Shown piece by piece: positions 14,141 to 39,700 of a DNA stretch of 64,000 nt (its first letter is position 1; each line of letters begins with the position of its first letter). The stretch covers positions 400,001 through 464,000 of the forward strand of contig JAJTWR010000136.1 in the NCBI GenBank assembly GCA_021613335.1, written 5' to 3'. A program made the translations under genes and the position numbers. Source of the DNA: Whitmania pigra. Lineage: Eukaryota; Annelida; Clitellata; Hirudinida; Haemopidae. The notes below the pieces were generated by a model. The model was not told where the DNA came from and did no database searches. It worked only from the letters and a program-made list of their open reading frames with translations.

Positions 14141-14263
14141 ATTATATTATATTATATTATATTATATTATATTATATTATATTATATTATATTATATTAT
14201 ATTATATTATATTATATTATATTATATTATATTATATTATATTATATTATATTATATTATATA

Positions 14264-14299
<36 letters not shown>

Positions 14300-14300
14300 T
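14082..14300. repeat. Compound repeat with (ATTAT)n core
   Basis: AAT triplets flank roughly 120 bp of the pentanucleotide ATTAT, then return to AAT. The core is nearly self-complementary AT sequence. Confidence 0.9.
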
Positions 14301-15985
14301 CATGAGTGAATTTAAAATAAGTACATTAAAATAGTAATAATTAAAAATTAAGTGAAAATAATTAGGATAAAGCTGGTTTCAAAGGGTTATCGAGAATGTT
14401 ACGCGAAGTAACAATAAGTAAAAAGACTTCCTGATTTCAAATTAATTTAAGTCATTAAATTCATTTAAGTCAATTTTTTATTTAAATACAAAATAAAAGC
14501 ATTGCCATATATATATATTTATATTTTTTATATTTATTTTTTAATTTTAAAATATTTACTCTTAATTATTGTGTTAATATTTATCGTTTCTCGTACTTTA
14601 AGTATGTTTTGTTCCTAATCATTTCAATATTTATCCGAAACATTTTAGCGCATATCGTTTAAGTGAAAGGAAGTGAATTGAATTATTTTATTATTATCAT
14701 CAATATCATTAAATATTATTATTATTATTATTATATTAAAATAAATAATAATTACAATTAAAACCTAATCATTATTTAACTATTTAATATAATATGGCTT
14801 TCTAACTTATATAAACATTATTTTTAAGATTAAAATATCAAAATAATTAAAAAATCATTTTAAGTAATCTCACAATAAATCAAACTTAATTTTAAAGCAA
14901 TTTTAAATAGTTTTTCAATAATTCATATTTAATTTGTTTAATTCGTTTATTCAAAACTCTAAACGAAAACCACAAATCACACAAAAAAAATCACAAATTC
15001 AGGGTATCCCAAGGTTCTATTTTTACAGTTCAAAAATTTATTTATTAAAAATTGACATAATTTAACCGGAATCTAAAATATATATTTCATATACAAAAAT
15101 ATAAATTTCATTTATTTAATAATCGGATGTAATTGCTAATAAAAGTAATAAGGGATATTCTTGTAAGTTTATTCAATAATATCACATTAATGACTTTCTG
15201 AAATGATTTGTCATATTATTATTGTTGTTAATTTTGTCGTTTTTATGCAATCTTTAACAATTTAATTTAGTATATATTTTTATTACATGTCCAACATTAA
15301 CTGTATAATATATTTTAGAATTAATGCAGCATAATTGATTTTAAAATGTTATTTTTTTGTGTGTTATTCATAAAATATTTTCCTATTATATACCCATATA
15401 ACATTAGAAGGTTTATTTTAAAAATGATATTTTAAAAATTATTATTTATTCTTTTAGTATTCACTTTCATTGAATTATTTAAAAATTAAAACAAATAGAC
15501 TTAAAAACCTTGCTCTTTGTTTTTGTTTGCATTTTAATTTTTTGCTAATGTGTAATAAATATGTTATTATTTATATATTATATTTTATTAATATTGTGTT
15601 ACAAAGACATTTTCAAAGAACATTTTACATAATTTCACGAATATAATTCTTAATAAAGGTTAACAAATTTTATTTCACTACATTTCAATTAATGCATTCA
15701 AATTTATTTTCAATAATTATTTAATTACATTTTATTATTTATAAATAATAATTAATATTTAATTAATATTATGAAATAAATTAAAATGTTATTTTAAATA
15801 AATAGTTCTATTTAACATAAGTCATAAGTTCAAGTTGACAGATCCCTGATTTTTTTAATTTATTTTTTTTTCCAGATTCTTGAAGCAACGATAAGCAACA
15901 TCTACGATAGTAATTATAATATTATTATAATATCACCACAACAATACGACAAACAATCACAGCAACAACAACAACAACTACAAAC

Positions 15986-21548
<5,563 letters not shown>

Positions 21549-22280
21549 GAAGAAGGATTGCCTACAATATGCCTGCCTAAAGAAAAGGGGGATAAAAACA
21601 GATTGCTGGGTGTCGAGATAACCGATTAACATCGATTCATATTTTGGCGTTTTCGTAGCTTTGCAGTGCATTTAATTACTAACTAACCGAACGATCACTT
21701 AACCATCAATTAATGTATTAACTGCACTTAACTGTTTAACTATAGACTATATTATTAAATAACGCAGGAGAGCAAAGCTAGCTTTAGAAAAAGCAAGTTT
21801 GACTTGGGCAGTTTCATCCACTTGCAAACTAGAAGTGCCAAACATTTCAACAGCTAACTCCAAGAATGACTCACTAAATACAATATTAATATTTATAATA
21901 TTAATACATATAATATTAGTTTTAACTTTCCTAGTGATAATCATCTTATTTTCGCAAGCTTTTTGTAAGAGAACGAAGAATTTTCATATACGCAACATCT
22001 ATGAACTGATTCAGTTTTTTTCGTTTCTATTGCTTTTCATGCCCGACGGTATTTCGCTGTTTATACGAGTTACATTCTTTTGTAATCTACGTCGGATTAT
22101 TGATTTTGACATCTCGAGAATAAAGTTCTATGAAATTTTCATTCAGTTGTTCTTGAAGCAAAATAATTGTCTATCTGATGATCTTTGATTCCAAAGCCTA
22201 GTAAGCACATAATCCATAGTTAAGAGGAACTTTAAAAAATCTAAACAAATAACCATAACTTTAAATAAAAAAATTATTGT
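21549..22280. other. 3' flank of ASMT-like gene
   Basis: AATAAA at 22119-22124 may be its polyadenylation signal, though it is about 570 bases past the stop. Overlapping open frames at 21747-22188 on both strands have no recognised family. Confidence 0.35.
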
Positions 22281-22445
22281 TTCGGGGTTAGCCGAATGGG
22301 TTGCGTGCCTGTATACGGCGGTAATGGCAACAGTCATAATGTGTCGTGTTCGAAACCCAGCCTGCACTTGGGAAGGAGCGCTTTATAAATGGTTACAAGA
22401 AACGCCTCTGACGCTATGCATATGGTGCCATATAAATGTAGTTAC
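22281..22445 (+). mobile_element. tRNA-derived SINE candidate
   Basis: GGTTAGCCGAATGGGTTGCG matches a pol III A box and GTGTTCGAAACC a B box, about 50 bases apart. The following sequence (gcactTGGGAAGGAGCGC...) is a non-tRNA body. Spacing is longer than in a tRNA and no acceptor stem is evident, so a SINE is preferred over a tRNA gene. Confidence 0.5.
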
Positions 22446-23047
22446 AATTACAAATTCCCACAATTATCCGTAGTCTTTATGAAATACAAATGGATTTTTC
22501 GTACAAAATGTAATCTTACGACCTAGCTATAACAGGGGCCATTTTTGGTCGATAAGGACGATTAAGTAAAAACACAGGACCGAGAATTTAATTTTAGTTC
22601 TGTAGACACGATCTAATGCCAAGAACCAAAAATTGCACGAGCATCGCAATCATAATCAGAAAAAGTCATTAATAGCAATAATGATTAATAATTAATAATA
22701 AGCACAACAGTGGAGATGGAAAAATTTCCACAAAGAGCAGTCAATTGAATTGAAGACATTCCAATGGATGGCAACAATAAGAATATAACTCATGCAGTTC
22801 GAACGAGCAATATACGGGGTGAGTTTGCAACCCGTCCGACAAAAGAGATTGATTTCCTACGAGAAATATATGGCCTCATCAGCAATGGAATTAGAAAAAC
22901 ATCGCTCGTATTTATGCGAGACACTTCGACTCCCTGCGATCGAACCTTCGTTCGGGATCCGAGAGTAGAGTAAAAAACGAAAAATAAAAAATCAAAAAAT
23001 AGTAAATGTCACAACAAAAATAACTAAGATCGTTCCGTTACGGTCCG
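22446..23047. other. Spacer between SINE candidate and KMT5A 3' end
   Basis: No coding exon recognised. It must contain the 3' UTR of KMT5A (- strand), but no clear AATAAA is visible on that strand. Confidence 0.4.
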
Positions 23048-25039
23048 TCAGAGGGCGAGCCACGGATGATCGCGAAGAGACTCTTTCCTCCTGTCCCCGT
23101 AGTCGTACAGCACCTCCTCCCCGGGCTCGATCATCTTGTTGGCCACGAGGATGAGCCGAGGTACGCCTTGGACGTCCACCACGGTGGTCTTGCAGTTGGG
23201 GTTCAAACGACTGTGGTTTACCAGTCGACCCAACCGACCGCTTTCCTCGGTCGCATCGATGCTGAAACGAGATATCCATTCTCTAATTTTCTCAATTAAT
23301 TATAATCACCAAATTATTTTACAATTATCTAATTATTCCTAAAATCATGGTTGGTATTAAGTAACAAATATTAACTTAAAACCAGAAATGTCAACATAAA
23401 ACACAGAAATAAACAAATCCTGCACTAAATGTGCAGATGTCGTAAAATATCTTACCAATATCGCTTGCTGTTGTGGCAGAAGTAGTACATGTAGCAACCG
23501 TACGAGGGGGAGAGTTTGTACTGAGATTCTCGTCGTTTGGCCGTCGAGAGTTCGATGAGGTCGCCGGCATATTCGACCATGAATTCTCCTCTGCTGAACG
23601 ATCTTTTGGCGACGACTCCGCGACCTTTACCCGTGATTTGGACGACCTGGAGTGGCAACGTTAGGGTCAGATGTTTCTTGGCATCGATAATGTAATAACA
23701 CTGCAAAGCACTTACGAGGAAATTATTGTTAAGCATGCTTTCAAGTAAGCCTCAATGACATAATTATAAAGAATACTGAGCACCAGTGCTTAATAATATA
23801 ATAAAATAATAATCAAGAAAATTTAACTTTGTTACTCAGTTATTTATTCTCAATTTACCAATAATGGAACTTTAAAAAATGGATTGCAAAGTGACTCGAG
23901 ATAAAAATTGGACGAGTTAAAACAAATGATTTTTTATATGTAGTTTTATACTGGAGCAACAACCACAACGGCAATCTCGAATGCCTCCAAACCTCAAAGT
24001 CTTCACCTCCAGTCTCTCTGGTTCGATCGATGATCATCCTCTGAAGCTCTTCGTGCTCTTTTTTCTGGAAACGATCGACGCAGGAGTGAAGTGCGGGTTG
24101 CAGGAATGAACGGCAGGCGTGAAGACGTGTGGATTGTAAGGGTGAATGGATTGCAGTTTTATAATAATCCTTTATTTGTGATTGGACAGTGCACATCATG
24201 ATGGATTTGAATTAAGTTCACTTAGGTACAAATCTACCATTGGTCTCTAAATCTGGTGCTTTATCAAGTGATTTCCAATTTTCGGACATCCGTTTGAAAA
24301 TTGTTATAAACGAAATCGTACCAACTTTATGCAAATAATCTAATATTTCAAACAAAATTATAAATACAGCTAATTAGATCAATAACAGTGCTAATAAATG
24401 CAGCGAAACATATTATTTATAGCATACAATTAAAGACACAATGTGAGCATACAAAGAGTAACTTCGAAAAACCTTAATTTCTTTTTCTGTAGTTCTACCA
24501 CTTCGGCGTTGACTTAGATAATCCGTTATCTTGCGCTGGTCTGCATTCAACTCTGTAGGTGGCCTGAAAAATCATGCTGGGTGATAACCCCATTTTTTCA
24601 AAATATATAGATGTGGGCTGAGCAGATACAAAACACGATGAAGACAGAATCGTAAATAGATTGATGCATCTTTTAAGATATTTAGTATTTTTCAAAACAT
24701 ACTTGTTTTTTCTTGTCGTGAGTCTAGGTGGAGGTACAGAAAGAGACCGTCGAGAAAGGCCAGTAGCAAGATGTCTAGATTTCCTGGTTTCTAATTTATG
24801 TAAGTAATTAAAATACTGAAAAAGATTTGCCAGATATTTTACATCTGCCTACCTGGAATTATTAAATTTTCCTTTGCATCTTGCAAATGTTTATCGTCCT
24901 CTCTGCTTTCATTTTGCACTTCCAGAGAATGTTTGAAATAAACGGTAATGTTACTCTCATCTTTTATAGACGGTTTAACCTTCGATTTGGCATTTTTGGA
25001 AGATGAAATTTTCTTTTTGCGAGTCGTCAAAGTAGTCAT
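23048..25039 (-). CDS. KMT5A: KMT5A / PR-Set7 histone H4 lysine-20 monomethyltransferase
   Basis: Six exons in coding order: 24853-25039, 24703-24790, 24473-24563, 23993-24064, 23456-23646, 23048-23261; 843 nt, 280 aa, all phases agree. The enzyme puts a single methyl on H4K20 in chromatin. Residues 1-92 are basic and low in hydrophobics. Residues 101-112 (QRKITDYLSQRR) match a PIP degron: Q-x-x-I, TD at the specialised positions, an aromatic, and Arg four residues after the box, as bound by PCNA and CRL4-Cdt2. The SET domain runs about 147-280: GKGRGVVAKR, GCYMYYF, GRLVNHS, YDYGDRR, ending HPWLAL. The Cys codon of KRYC is split at the last intron. The start is the first ATG in frame. The N-terminus is shorter than in vertebrates (352-393 aa). 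Confidence 0.93.
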
Positions 25040-25656
25040 AATTTCAAAATTCAGCAGAGCTTGCAAATTGCAAAGGATGCAAAAAAAATTCTGGATGCGA
25101 ATCAAAAATTAATACGGCCTACGAACAATATTTACATTCGCTGCTACCGCTATTCAACGATTGAATTAATCGAGAAACTGTGAAATCGTTTATTAATAAA
25201 ATGTAAAATTTTACAAATATAAAGCAAATCTGTAAAAGTCGCTGTAATTCAATTAAGAAATCCCAGCACGACAACAATTTTGAAGCTGGATTTTTAAAAT
25301 CCAATTCAAATAAGTAAGAGAAACACGTGTATTTCATTTTAATTTTTTATACTGTAAAATGTGATGTTATTAAAATAGTATTTAAATTTGAAATCATAAA
25401 ATAAATTTATAAAATTAAAAATTTTTTTTTTTTGAAAATTAAATGGTTACTTGACGTTTTGTTTTGATTGCTATTTATTTGTGAGCACCTAATTTTATCA
25501 AGATTACATACATTTAATTAATCACATGTACAAATGTTGGATTTAAATGGTTAATGTCTTTACTATGTTATTACATTGTACAAATGAATATATGTATCCA
25601 CTAGTAAGACATCAAAATTAAATCGTCGAGTCTTCGATTTCAAGATTATTTGGACA
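25040..25656. other. Promoter side of KMT5A and 3' UTR of the SLC13-like gene
   Basis: The gap between two genes on the same (-) strand is about 620 bp. TTTATT at 25474-25479 is AATAAA on the - strand and likely ends the SLC13-like transcript. The remainder must hold the KMT5A promoter. Confidence 0.5.
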
Positions 25657-31829
<6,173 letters not shown>

Positions 31830-32262
31830 ATTTAATTTAGAAAAATTGTTGTAATTGTTTGCAATGAACGCACATTGCCGCTAATGTCAATAAAAAATAA
31901 TATTAGTATATTGTATTATGGCTACATGACATACGTCACTATGAAATCATTCTACTTTTCTTCCATTATTTTCACTTTTGTTTTTTTTTACATTTAATTC
32001 ATTTCAAATAGTTAAAGATTTTAGTTATAGTTTACAGAAGACACTGATTTTACACAATAATGTGCTTTGACTCAGCCTAAGTTCTAAAGCAGACATTTTA
32101 TTTGTAAATTAAATTACATATTTTTTAACTTTTTCAAATTTGTAAGAATTTTCAGTTTAATAACTTTTAAATTTCTTTCCAAAACCCACATAAACATTCG
32201 TTATTTTGCTTTTAATCATCTTCGGCTCTTTTATAATTTTTTTCTGAATTAATCGAACTGGA
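31830..32262. promoter_or_regulatory. Shared upstream region of the SLC13-like gene and OPA1
   Basis: About 430 bp separate the two divergent start codons. No TATA box stands out. A half-CRE (ACGTCAC, about 31934) is present. Divergent pairs this close often share a bidirectional promoter; that is inference. Confidence 0.45.
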
Positions 32263-33732
32263 ATGCTGTCACGAGTTGCAGATAACTTCAGGCGAGTGTA
32301 AAATAGTTTATTGAAATTGTAGCAAATTCATTCTTGCAATGATGTAAGAATGCAATGTGACACAAGTGACCCCCATGTGTGTTTGTGCTAATTTTCTCTA
32401 ACTAAATTACTTCGCCACACACTGCAGAGTTCAAAGTAGAAAATGTGGGAGAATCCTTGTTCGCTGTTGCTCTGCCGAAGGTTCAGACGGAAAGTTGGCG
32501 AGTTTCATGTCAACTTCACAAGACGATGGGAAAAACCAATCCAACGATAATGAACATACAACATTTCGCGCTTCACCAATCGTGTGGTCGTCCGTTGCAG
32601 GACTCTTTTTATTTAGCAAAGTATGAATATTGCGTTGTTTCTGCCCAATTAATTGCCTTCACTAAGTTGCATAATTAATTAATTGTCTGGCATGCTTCAT
32701 GTTCAAGGGAGCATTACAGCAAATAGAATTGTATAATGTTATTTGTTTAGGAAACTATTGCTTACTTACCAAAAACATGCATTTGAAATGGTGTGCTTGA
32801 AACAGACATTTACCACATTTTCAAACCTTTTTAAGGTTTCTTCAGATAAAGATAAAGAGAAAAGTAAACTTCTTATAGACCTCAAGAAGTTAAATCATTT
32901 CTTCGAGCAACATGATCTCACAGGTATTATTTAATACTTTTAAGACTATTTCCATTGAATTACTAAATTAATTATATTTAACTAATTTACATGTTACATT
33001 TTTAAAGATTTTATTGATATTCTTATATCAAAAGAAGCTTCAATCATGCCGCATTTGTCCTCATACCTTTTAATGCAAGGTAATTTGGATTCATTTTGTG
33101 TATCATCGTAAGCTGTGAATGGAGGTGGCACATTATTTATTGTTCTATTATTATTGTTGGTGTCCAGTATTTATTGTTATTATTTTTATGGTTTTTTAAA
33201 AGTTTTTTAAATTTTAATATTATCTGTTGAAATTGTTAACCTCATTTCAGGGCCAGATGCCTTTTCACCAAAAATTCACTTGAGTAGTTCGAGAGAGACA
33301 TCTTCAAAACAAGTGAATTCTGTGAGTGAATTGAAAGCTTGCATAAATCCAAAATAAAACATGAATGTCTCAATACTACTAAAAGTGGCTGGATGAAGAA
33401 TTAAGTCTATTGGTTGTTGAAACGAATGTTTAAGATGCGCTGGTTTGAACTCTGGTTTGAATTTGTTGTGGCCACCTGAATATCTCGGTGTTTCTATGGT
33501 TAACAACTGAACATTCAAATGTCATTAAAATAGCATGTGTTTGACTTAAATTGAACGAATATCTAATAACCAATAACTTCATGAAATTTCTCAATGATTG
33601 TGACCCTCACTTAAGGTGTCTTCGTTCGATTCGTCGTCATCTTCCGATTCTTCGACCTCCCGAGCAGAAGAACTCCACGAGGAATTGTTGAGGCAACAGG
33701 TAACGATGATGAGGATGATGATGATGATAGTG

Positions 33733-33779
<47 letters not shown>

Positions 33780-36700
33780 TCTATAAATTTGTTATTATAA
33801 TTTAATTGAGTCTAAAAATAAATAATAATATTGAGGACATTGTTAATTAATGATTTCATTAACTTATACTTTCATTTGGTGATTTGGTTGAGAAGTATGT
33901 CATTGACATTGAAGTCATCCAGATGTACTACAATTTCAGATGAGATACCAAAAAGAGATTGAAAAACTTGAAAAGGAGAACAGAGAACTTAAAAAGAGTC
34001 TCCTCCACAAAAATATAACAGGAAAAAATAACAAACATATTCAGGTGATGTGAACATCTGCAAATCAATGTTTATAAACATGGATGAAACATTATTACAC
34101 AATTACTCTAATATAATTTATGTTACAGCATAAATATCATATCTCATATATTTCAAATAAGTGCATCTATTTGTGTATGGAGCTGTCCATTGTTTAGCTA
34201 GTCCTTTATTATTATATCAGCATAATATCATTGAGTAATAGCAACCGTATGATATTATAATATAATAACTAACTAATTCATTAATACCAATATATCATCA
34301 TTAAAAATAAAAAGTAACTTCTTTACTAAATCCTACATGCATCCCCATATGCACATTTATACTTACATATACATATATGTTTATATACATACAGAGGTCT
34401 CTGATAGACATGTACTCAGAAATCCTGGACACGGTGAGCGACTTTGAATCCAACTTCCGGCAACACGACGAGGGCAAGCTCGCCTTTCAACTACCCAGGG
34501 TCGTCGTCATTGGCGACCAGAGCTCGGGCAAGACCAGCGTCCTTGAAATGATCGTTCAAGCGAGGATTTTCCCCAGGTTTAGCTTTGACCATTTTTTTGA
34601 AGATCCCGTAAGACATATTGAACAGTTTACAATTTATTGATTTTAAATTTTTTTTTAATATAAAATACTACTTGAATATGTCGGATATCAATCTTGAACT
34701 TTAGTTGAGTGAGTGTTATCACGTTAATTGTCAGATTTCTGAGATTATCAAATATGTTCAAATGGTGATCGAGCTGGCTAATGAGTGTTTAATAATGATG
34801 AAGGATTATGTAATAATAATAATAAAATTTGTAACATTACTTCAGAGGCTCAGGTGAGATGATGACGAGGTCACCTGTACAGGTAACACTCAATGAGGGG
34901 CCTTACCACATCGCTCGACTGAGGGATGACAGCAGGGAGTACAACTTGAACCAGGAATCAGATGTCAGTTTCGATCATGACATAATTTTGAAATTAATAA
35001 TAATATTTATTACAAGGTTGTTTATTAATTGCCTTTAAATGCCATAATTCCTTTTGCTAAAGGAAAGATCATTTTGTCTTGCATTCACAGTCTAGCTTGA
35101 CTTGCCACAGGTGTCCTCTGAGAATAGGCTCTACATAAATTGTAGATAATATATGTAAAATAAATCTACGTAACTCCGACTATGCTGAGCTACGTGGGAT
35201 AAATTAAACCATCGTTGTTGTAATTTCTTTTGCAGCTGGAACTCCTAAGAAGTGAGATTGAACGAAGAATGAAGAACAGCATAAAAGAGGGACAGACCAT
35301 CAGTAATGAGGTATGCATGAGACGATCATGAAGATATCTTTTTGAAATATTACGCACTTGAAAATTTCTAGTTATTCAATTATTATTATTTTTATATTAT
35401 TATTGTTTTTAAAGAACTTGTTGTTCTTGTAAATGTAAAACATTCAAACCACATCATTAAAAAATTATTTTTATCATCATTTGATATCAGTTTCACTAGA
35501 ATAAAGATGGATGGATGGATTTATGGTTATAAAGCTTAAGCTTATCTTTTCCAGGTCATCTCATTGACAGTTACTGGTCCAGGTTTGCAGAGGATGGTAC
35601 TCGTTGACCTTCCTGGCGTCATTAGTGTTAGAGTTCAAACTTTTTAGATTATTTAGTAGGCTTTATCGTGTTCAATCTTTCTAGAATGTTTAATGGCTTA
35701 CTACTTATAAATAGATATTTTAATATTGTTAGAATTTCTTGCTGTTTGAAACATTACATTACAATGCATTTGCATTTAAGCACTTTTCAATTAAAATGGC
35801 CCTAAATTAATTAATTTATTATTAAGAAATTCAGATGTACATTGAAAAGCAAGTGAAATACACTCAAATGTAATTAACTATTGTAAACGATATTAGTATC
35901 AACTAATTAGTCAAATTGTATTAAATTGCATTAAACATCGCATTTCATGAATTAATTAATTTTTCGATCTCCTGACCTTTCTTTCAGACCGTGACATCCG
36001 AGATGGCCACTGACACGAAGGAGAGAATTAAAGAAATGTGCCAGCAGTACATGTCCAATAAAAACGCCATCATCCTCTGCGTGCAGGGTTGGTTGAACAA
36101 TTTATATAGATTTAAGTGATTTAATAAGTAATTATTATGCCTTTAATAAGCGTTTCTAGGCCATTAATTTTGAGATAATTTTACAATTAAATCTATTTAC
36201 TTGCCAAAAACTAATGTCATTGCTAACTTATTTCGACATTTTCGATTCTAAACAGATGGCTCTCTGGATGCGGAGAGAAGCATCGTCACAGACTTGGTGA
36301 ACTCTGCCGATCCTAAAGGCAAACGCAGCATCTTCGTTTTGACGAAAGTCGATCTCGCAGAGTCGAAACTGACCAACCCAGACAGGGTTCTTGAACTGAA
36401 TTCTTGTTTTAAATTATTTTGTTAATTAAGTCACTTGTTTTGTTAATCAATTTCAGTTTTCAAAAAGTATGCTGTAATATTGTAATATAATATAACACTT
36501 TGGACACTTTCCTTCCCTTCGAGCACATAATGACTTAAATGTTTTTTATTATTATAATCATTTAAATTATTATTTTATTTTTTCTGATTTTATTCAATAA
36601 ATAAAAAATATAAGCTGATGGAAGGTCTGGATTATTAATTAGTCACATTGTTGCCCCCTAGCCTGAGAAAATAATACAACATAATTTTTTGTGAAAGTAT

Positions 36701-39700
36701 TTAAAAAGAAATAAAATCAAAGAACGATGATATTCGAATATGTTTACTTCCAGATTAGGCAGATTCTTGAAGGAAAACTGTTTCCCATGCAGGCCCTCGG
36801 ATATTTTGCTGTCGTGACGGGGAGAGGTGTTTAAAATTATTATTAACCAACTTAATATAATACTAACTAAGATATTATTGTTATTTCATTATTTGGTCGT
36901 TCATTGCTCGATTTGATGTTATTATATTATGTTATGTGTTTTATTTCTTTAAGGGAATTCCAGTGATTCCATCAACGCGATCAAGGAATACGAACAGACC
37001 TTTTTCAACACATCGAATTTATTCAAGTACTCTAAACATGTTCGAAAACATCTTTTCCAAATAATCGCTTATTCAGATGTTATTTAAATATTTATTAGGG
37101 ACGGAATCCTCAGTGCCCATCAAATGGGAACAATGAACCTTTGCATGGCCGTGTCACAATGCTTTTGGCAGATGGTCAGAGAATCTGTTGAGCAGCAAGC
37201 AGCTGACTTTGAAGGTTCTCGAATATTCATGAGGCTCTTTTATTATGCAAGCGTGACAATAATTAGTAGAGTAATATAGATGACGTAGTGCATGAGTAAT
37301 ATTATGCATCATTTCTAAAATTATTTTTTTGATTTTAAAATAATTTGTTTTCCTTTTCAGCAAGGAGGTTCAACTTGGAAGCTGAGTGGAAAAACTTGTT
37401 TCCTAAATTTAGGGAGATGGATCGCGTAAGCGCCAAATGGATCATTTGCTTTTAATGAATTATAGATGAATTCTGCTAATGACCATATTAATAGTTAATG
37501 ACTGCATGCTGTAATGAATTCAGCAATGATTGATTGCATTTAAAATATGCATCGAATATGAATTACTATTATGAATATATTGTAGTAATTCTGTTTTTCT
37601 TTAACTATTTTAGGAGGAGTTGTTCGAAAAGGCCAAGAATGACATCCTGGACAAAGTGGTGGACCTTAGTCAAATTCCTGCAAGACAGTGGTATGTCAGC
37701 TCACGATCCTGTGTGTATATATATGTATAATATTTGAAATTAAAGCAGAAGAAGTAAATGTGATGATGATGGTGATGATTGTTACTGTTATTAAAGAAAT
37801 AAGTAATAGAAATTAATAAATTATTAGTTAACTAGCAACACTTAACTAACAGGGACGATGCCATCTCCAAGAACCTCTGGAATGAGATCTCAAATTACGT
37901 CTTTGAAAACATTTACCTCCCAGCAGCACAATCTAAAAATCCAGGGTAATGTAATGATGATGCGAGTTGTTCTCGGCAGCAGTGATGATGATTACAACTA
38001 AACAATAATTTAATTTATTAAGTGAAGTGCTCATTGTTTACATTTTACAACTTGCACACAACAGTAGAGCTCACTAGTCACTCCACGTAGCGTATTTGAC
38101 AATGTATAAATAACCAATATATATTACGTATACATAAATTAAATATAAATAAATTAAAAAAGAACCCTCAAACATTACATCAGATACTTCAACACCGCTG
38201 TGGACATCAAACTGAAAGATTGGGCCGAGAAGCTTCTCTGTAGGAAATCTCTCGAGGTAACTAACTTGAGTGGATGAACATTATTATTATTATTATTATC
38301 AACTTTTTATTAATTATTTTCATTTATTTTCAATAGCTGATCTTTGGAGATTATTGTTACCTATGTATCCTAATATGCTTAAATCATTAAATTTCTTAAT
38401 TGCTCTATAATTTATGTAGTGTCCCTATGAAAGGATGCTCACCGGCCATGCAGGATGAGTTAATGCAGGAACGCAACCCATTCATCCAGCCTTTATGCCA
38501 TTGCCAAACTATTTCTAATTGTTGTTATTTGTCCGTTATTTTTTCATTGCGATTATTTATTGCCTCGACATTTTATGCACACTCGTTGCTAAGCAACATC
38601 AATTTTATGCATCATTTCTCTTGTCTAGATTGGTCAGGAAACACTGGAGCAGGAGTTCAACAATCTGATGACATCATCGTCGTCTTCATCGTCGTATCCT
38701 CAAGATGATAACGACGTTTTCGACTGCCTTAGGAAGGAGGTTCTCACAGAAGTCAAGAAGCGCAGGCGATGGGATGCAGAGGCAGAGAACAACTTGGTAT
38801 GCAATTTAATTGGTCGATGACCAGCCAATACAATCCCAGTCTCAATGTATTGGATGGCACAAATCATTTAATTAACTGTCACTGTGGTCAGGCAGTCCCA
38901 ATTATTCGCATAATTTATGGATTTATTCGGCAGAAAGTCTTCCAAAGGAACGTACTCGAAGACCGATCCATGCCCAGTAAGCAGCAATGGGACGAGGCCA
39001 TTGGCTTCATGAAGACTTCTCTTCAAGAGAAAAAGAAGGAAGGTCGGTTGCTGCAGTTGCTGTTGCCGTACGTGTTGTAACGATATAGTTTGTATTATTG
39101 CATAGTCGATGTTACTATCGTTATTATAAGTGTTTATTTATCATCATTTGTTTGTGAGGAGATGGCTTGATAATTTTATATTATTTGCATCTGTTACGAA
39201 TTGCTCGGACCATGAATAATCCGATGAATTTTGAAACATAAATGTTTGGTTTCTTAATTATAAATAATTACCATCAAAAGCTCAAGTTACGATTATCGTT
39301 ATATTTATTAAGTTCAATCGGCAGTAATATTACTACAAGCGATGATAAAGATTATGATGGGCAAGTGGTTTTTCCAGGGCATACCACAATGGAAAAGATG
39401 TTGGGTCCCTCGTTTTGGCAGAAATATTTCTTGTGGAGATCAAGATCAGAAGAACAATCAGACAGGAGAGTTGTCAAGGAGGAACTCGAGAAGATGTTTG
39501 GAATGGGAGCAGTTAGTATATTATTTAATAATTCTAGTTATCGATCGTTATGAGTTATTTTGTTTATTATTACGAATGCTTTATGATAATGTACGATGAT
39601 AACCACTTCATGAATATTTACAGAACCATGGATTAAAGCTCAACAGTGATGAATTGATTGCCATCAGGAAGAACCTTGAGGCTCGAAACGTTCAAGCTGA

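Noticed and set aside
21747..22188. Overlapping open frames on both strands after the ASMT-like gene, one with hydrophobic runs
   Set aside because: AT-rich 3' flank; hydrophobic residues follow from T-rich codons; no homologue recognised.
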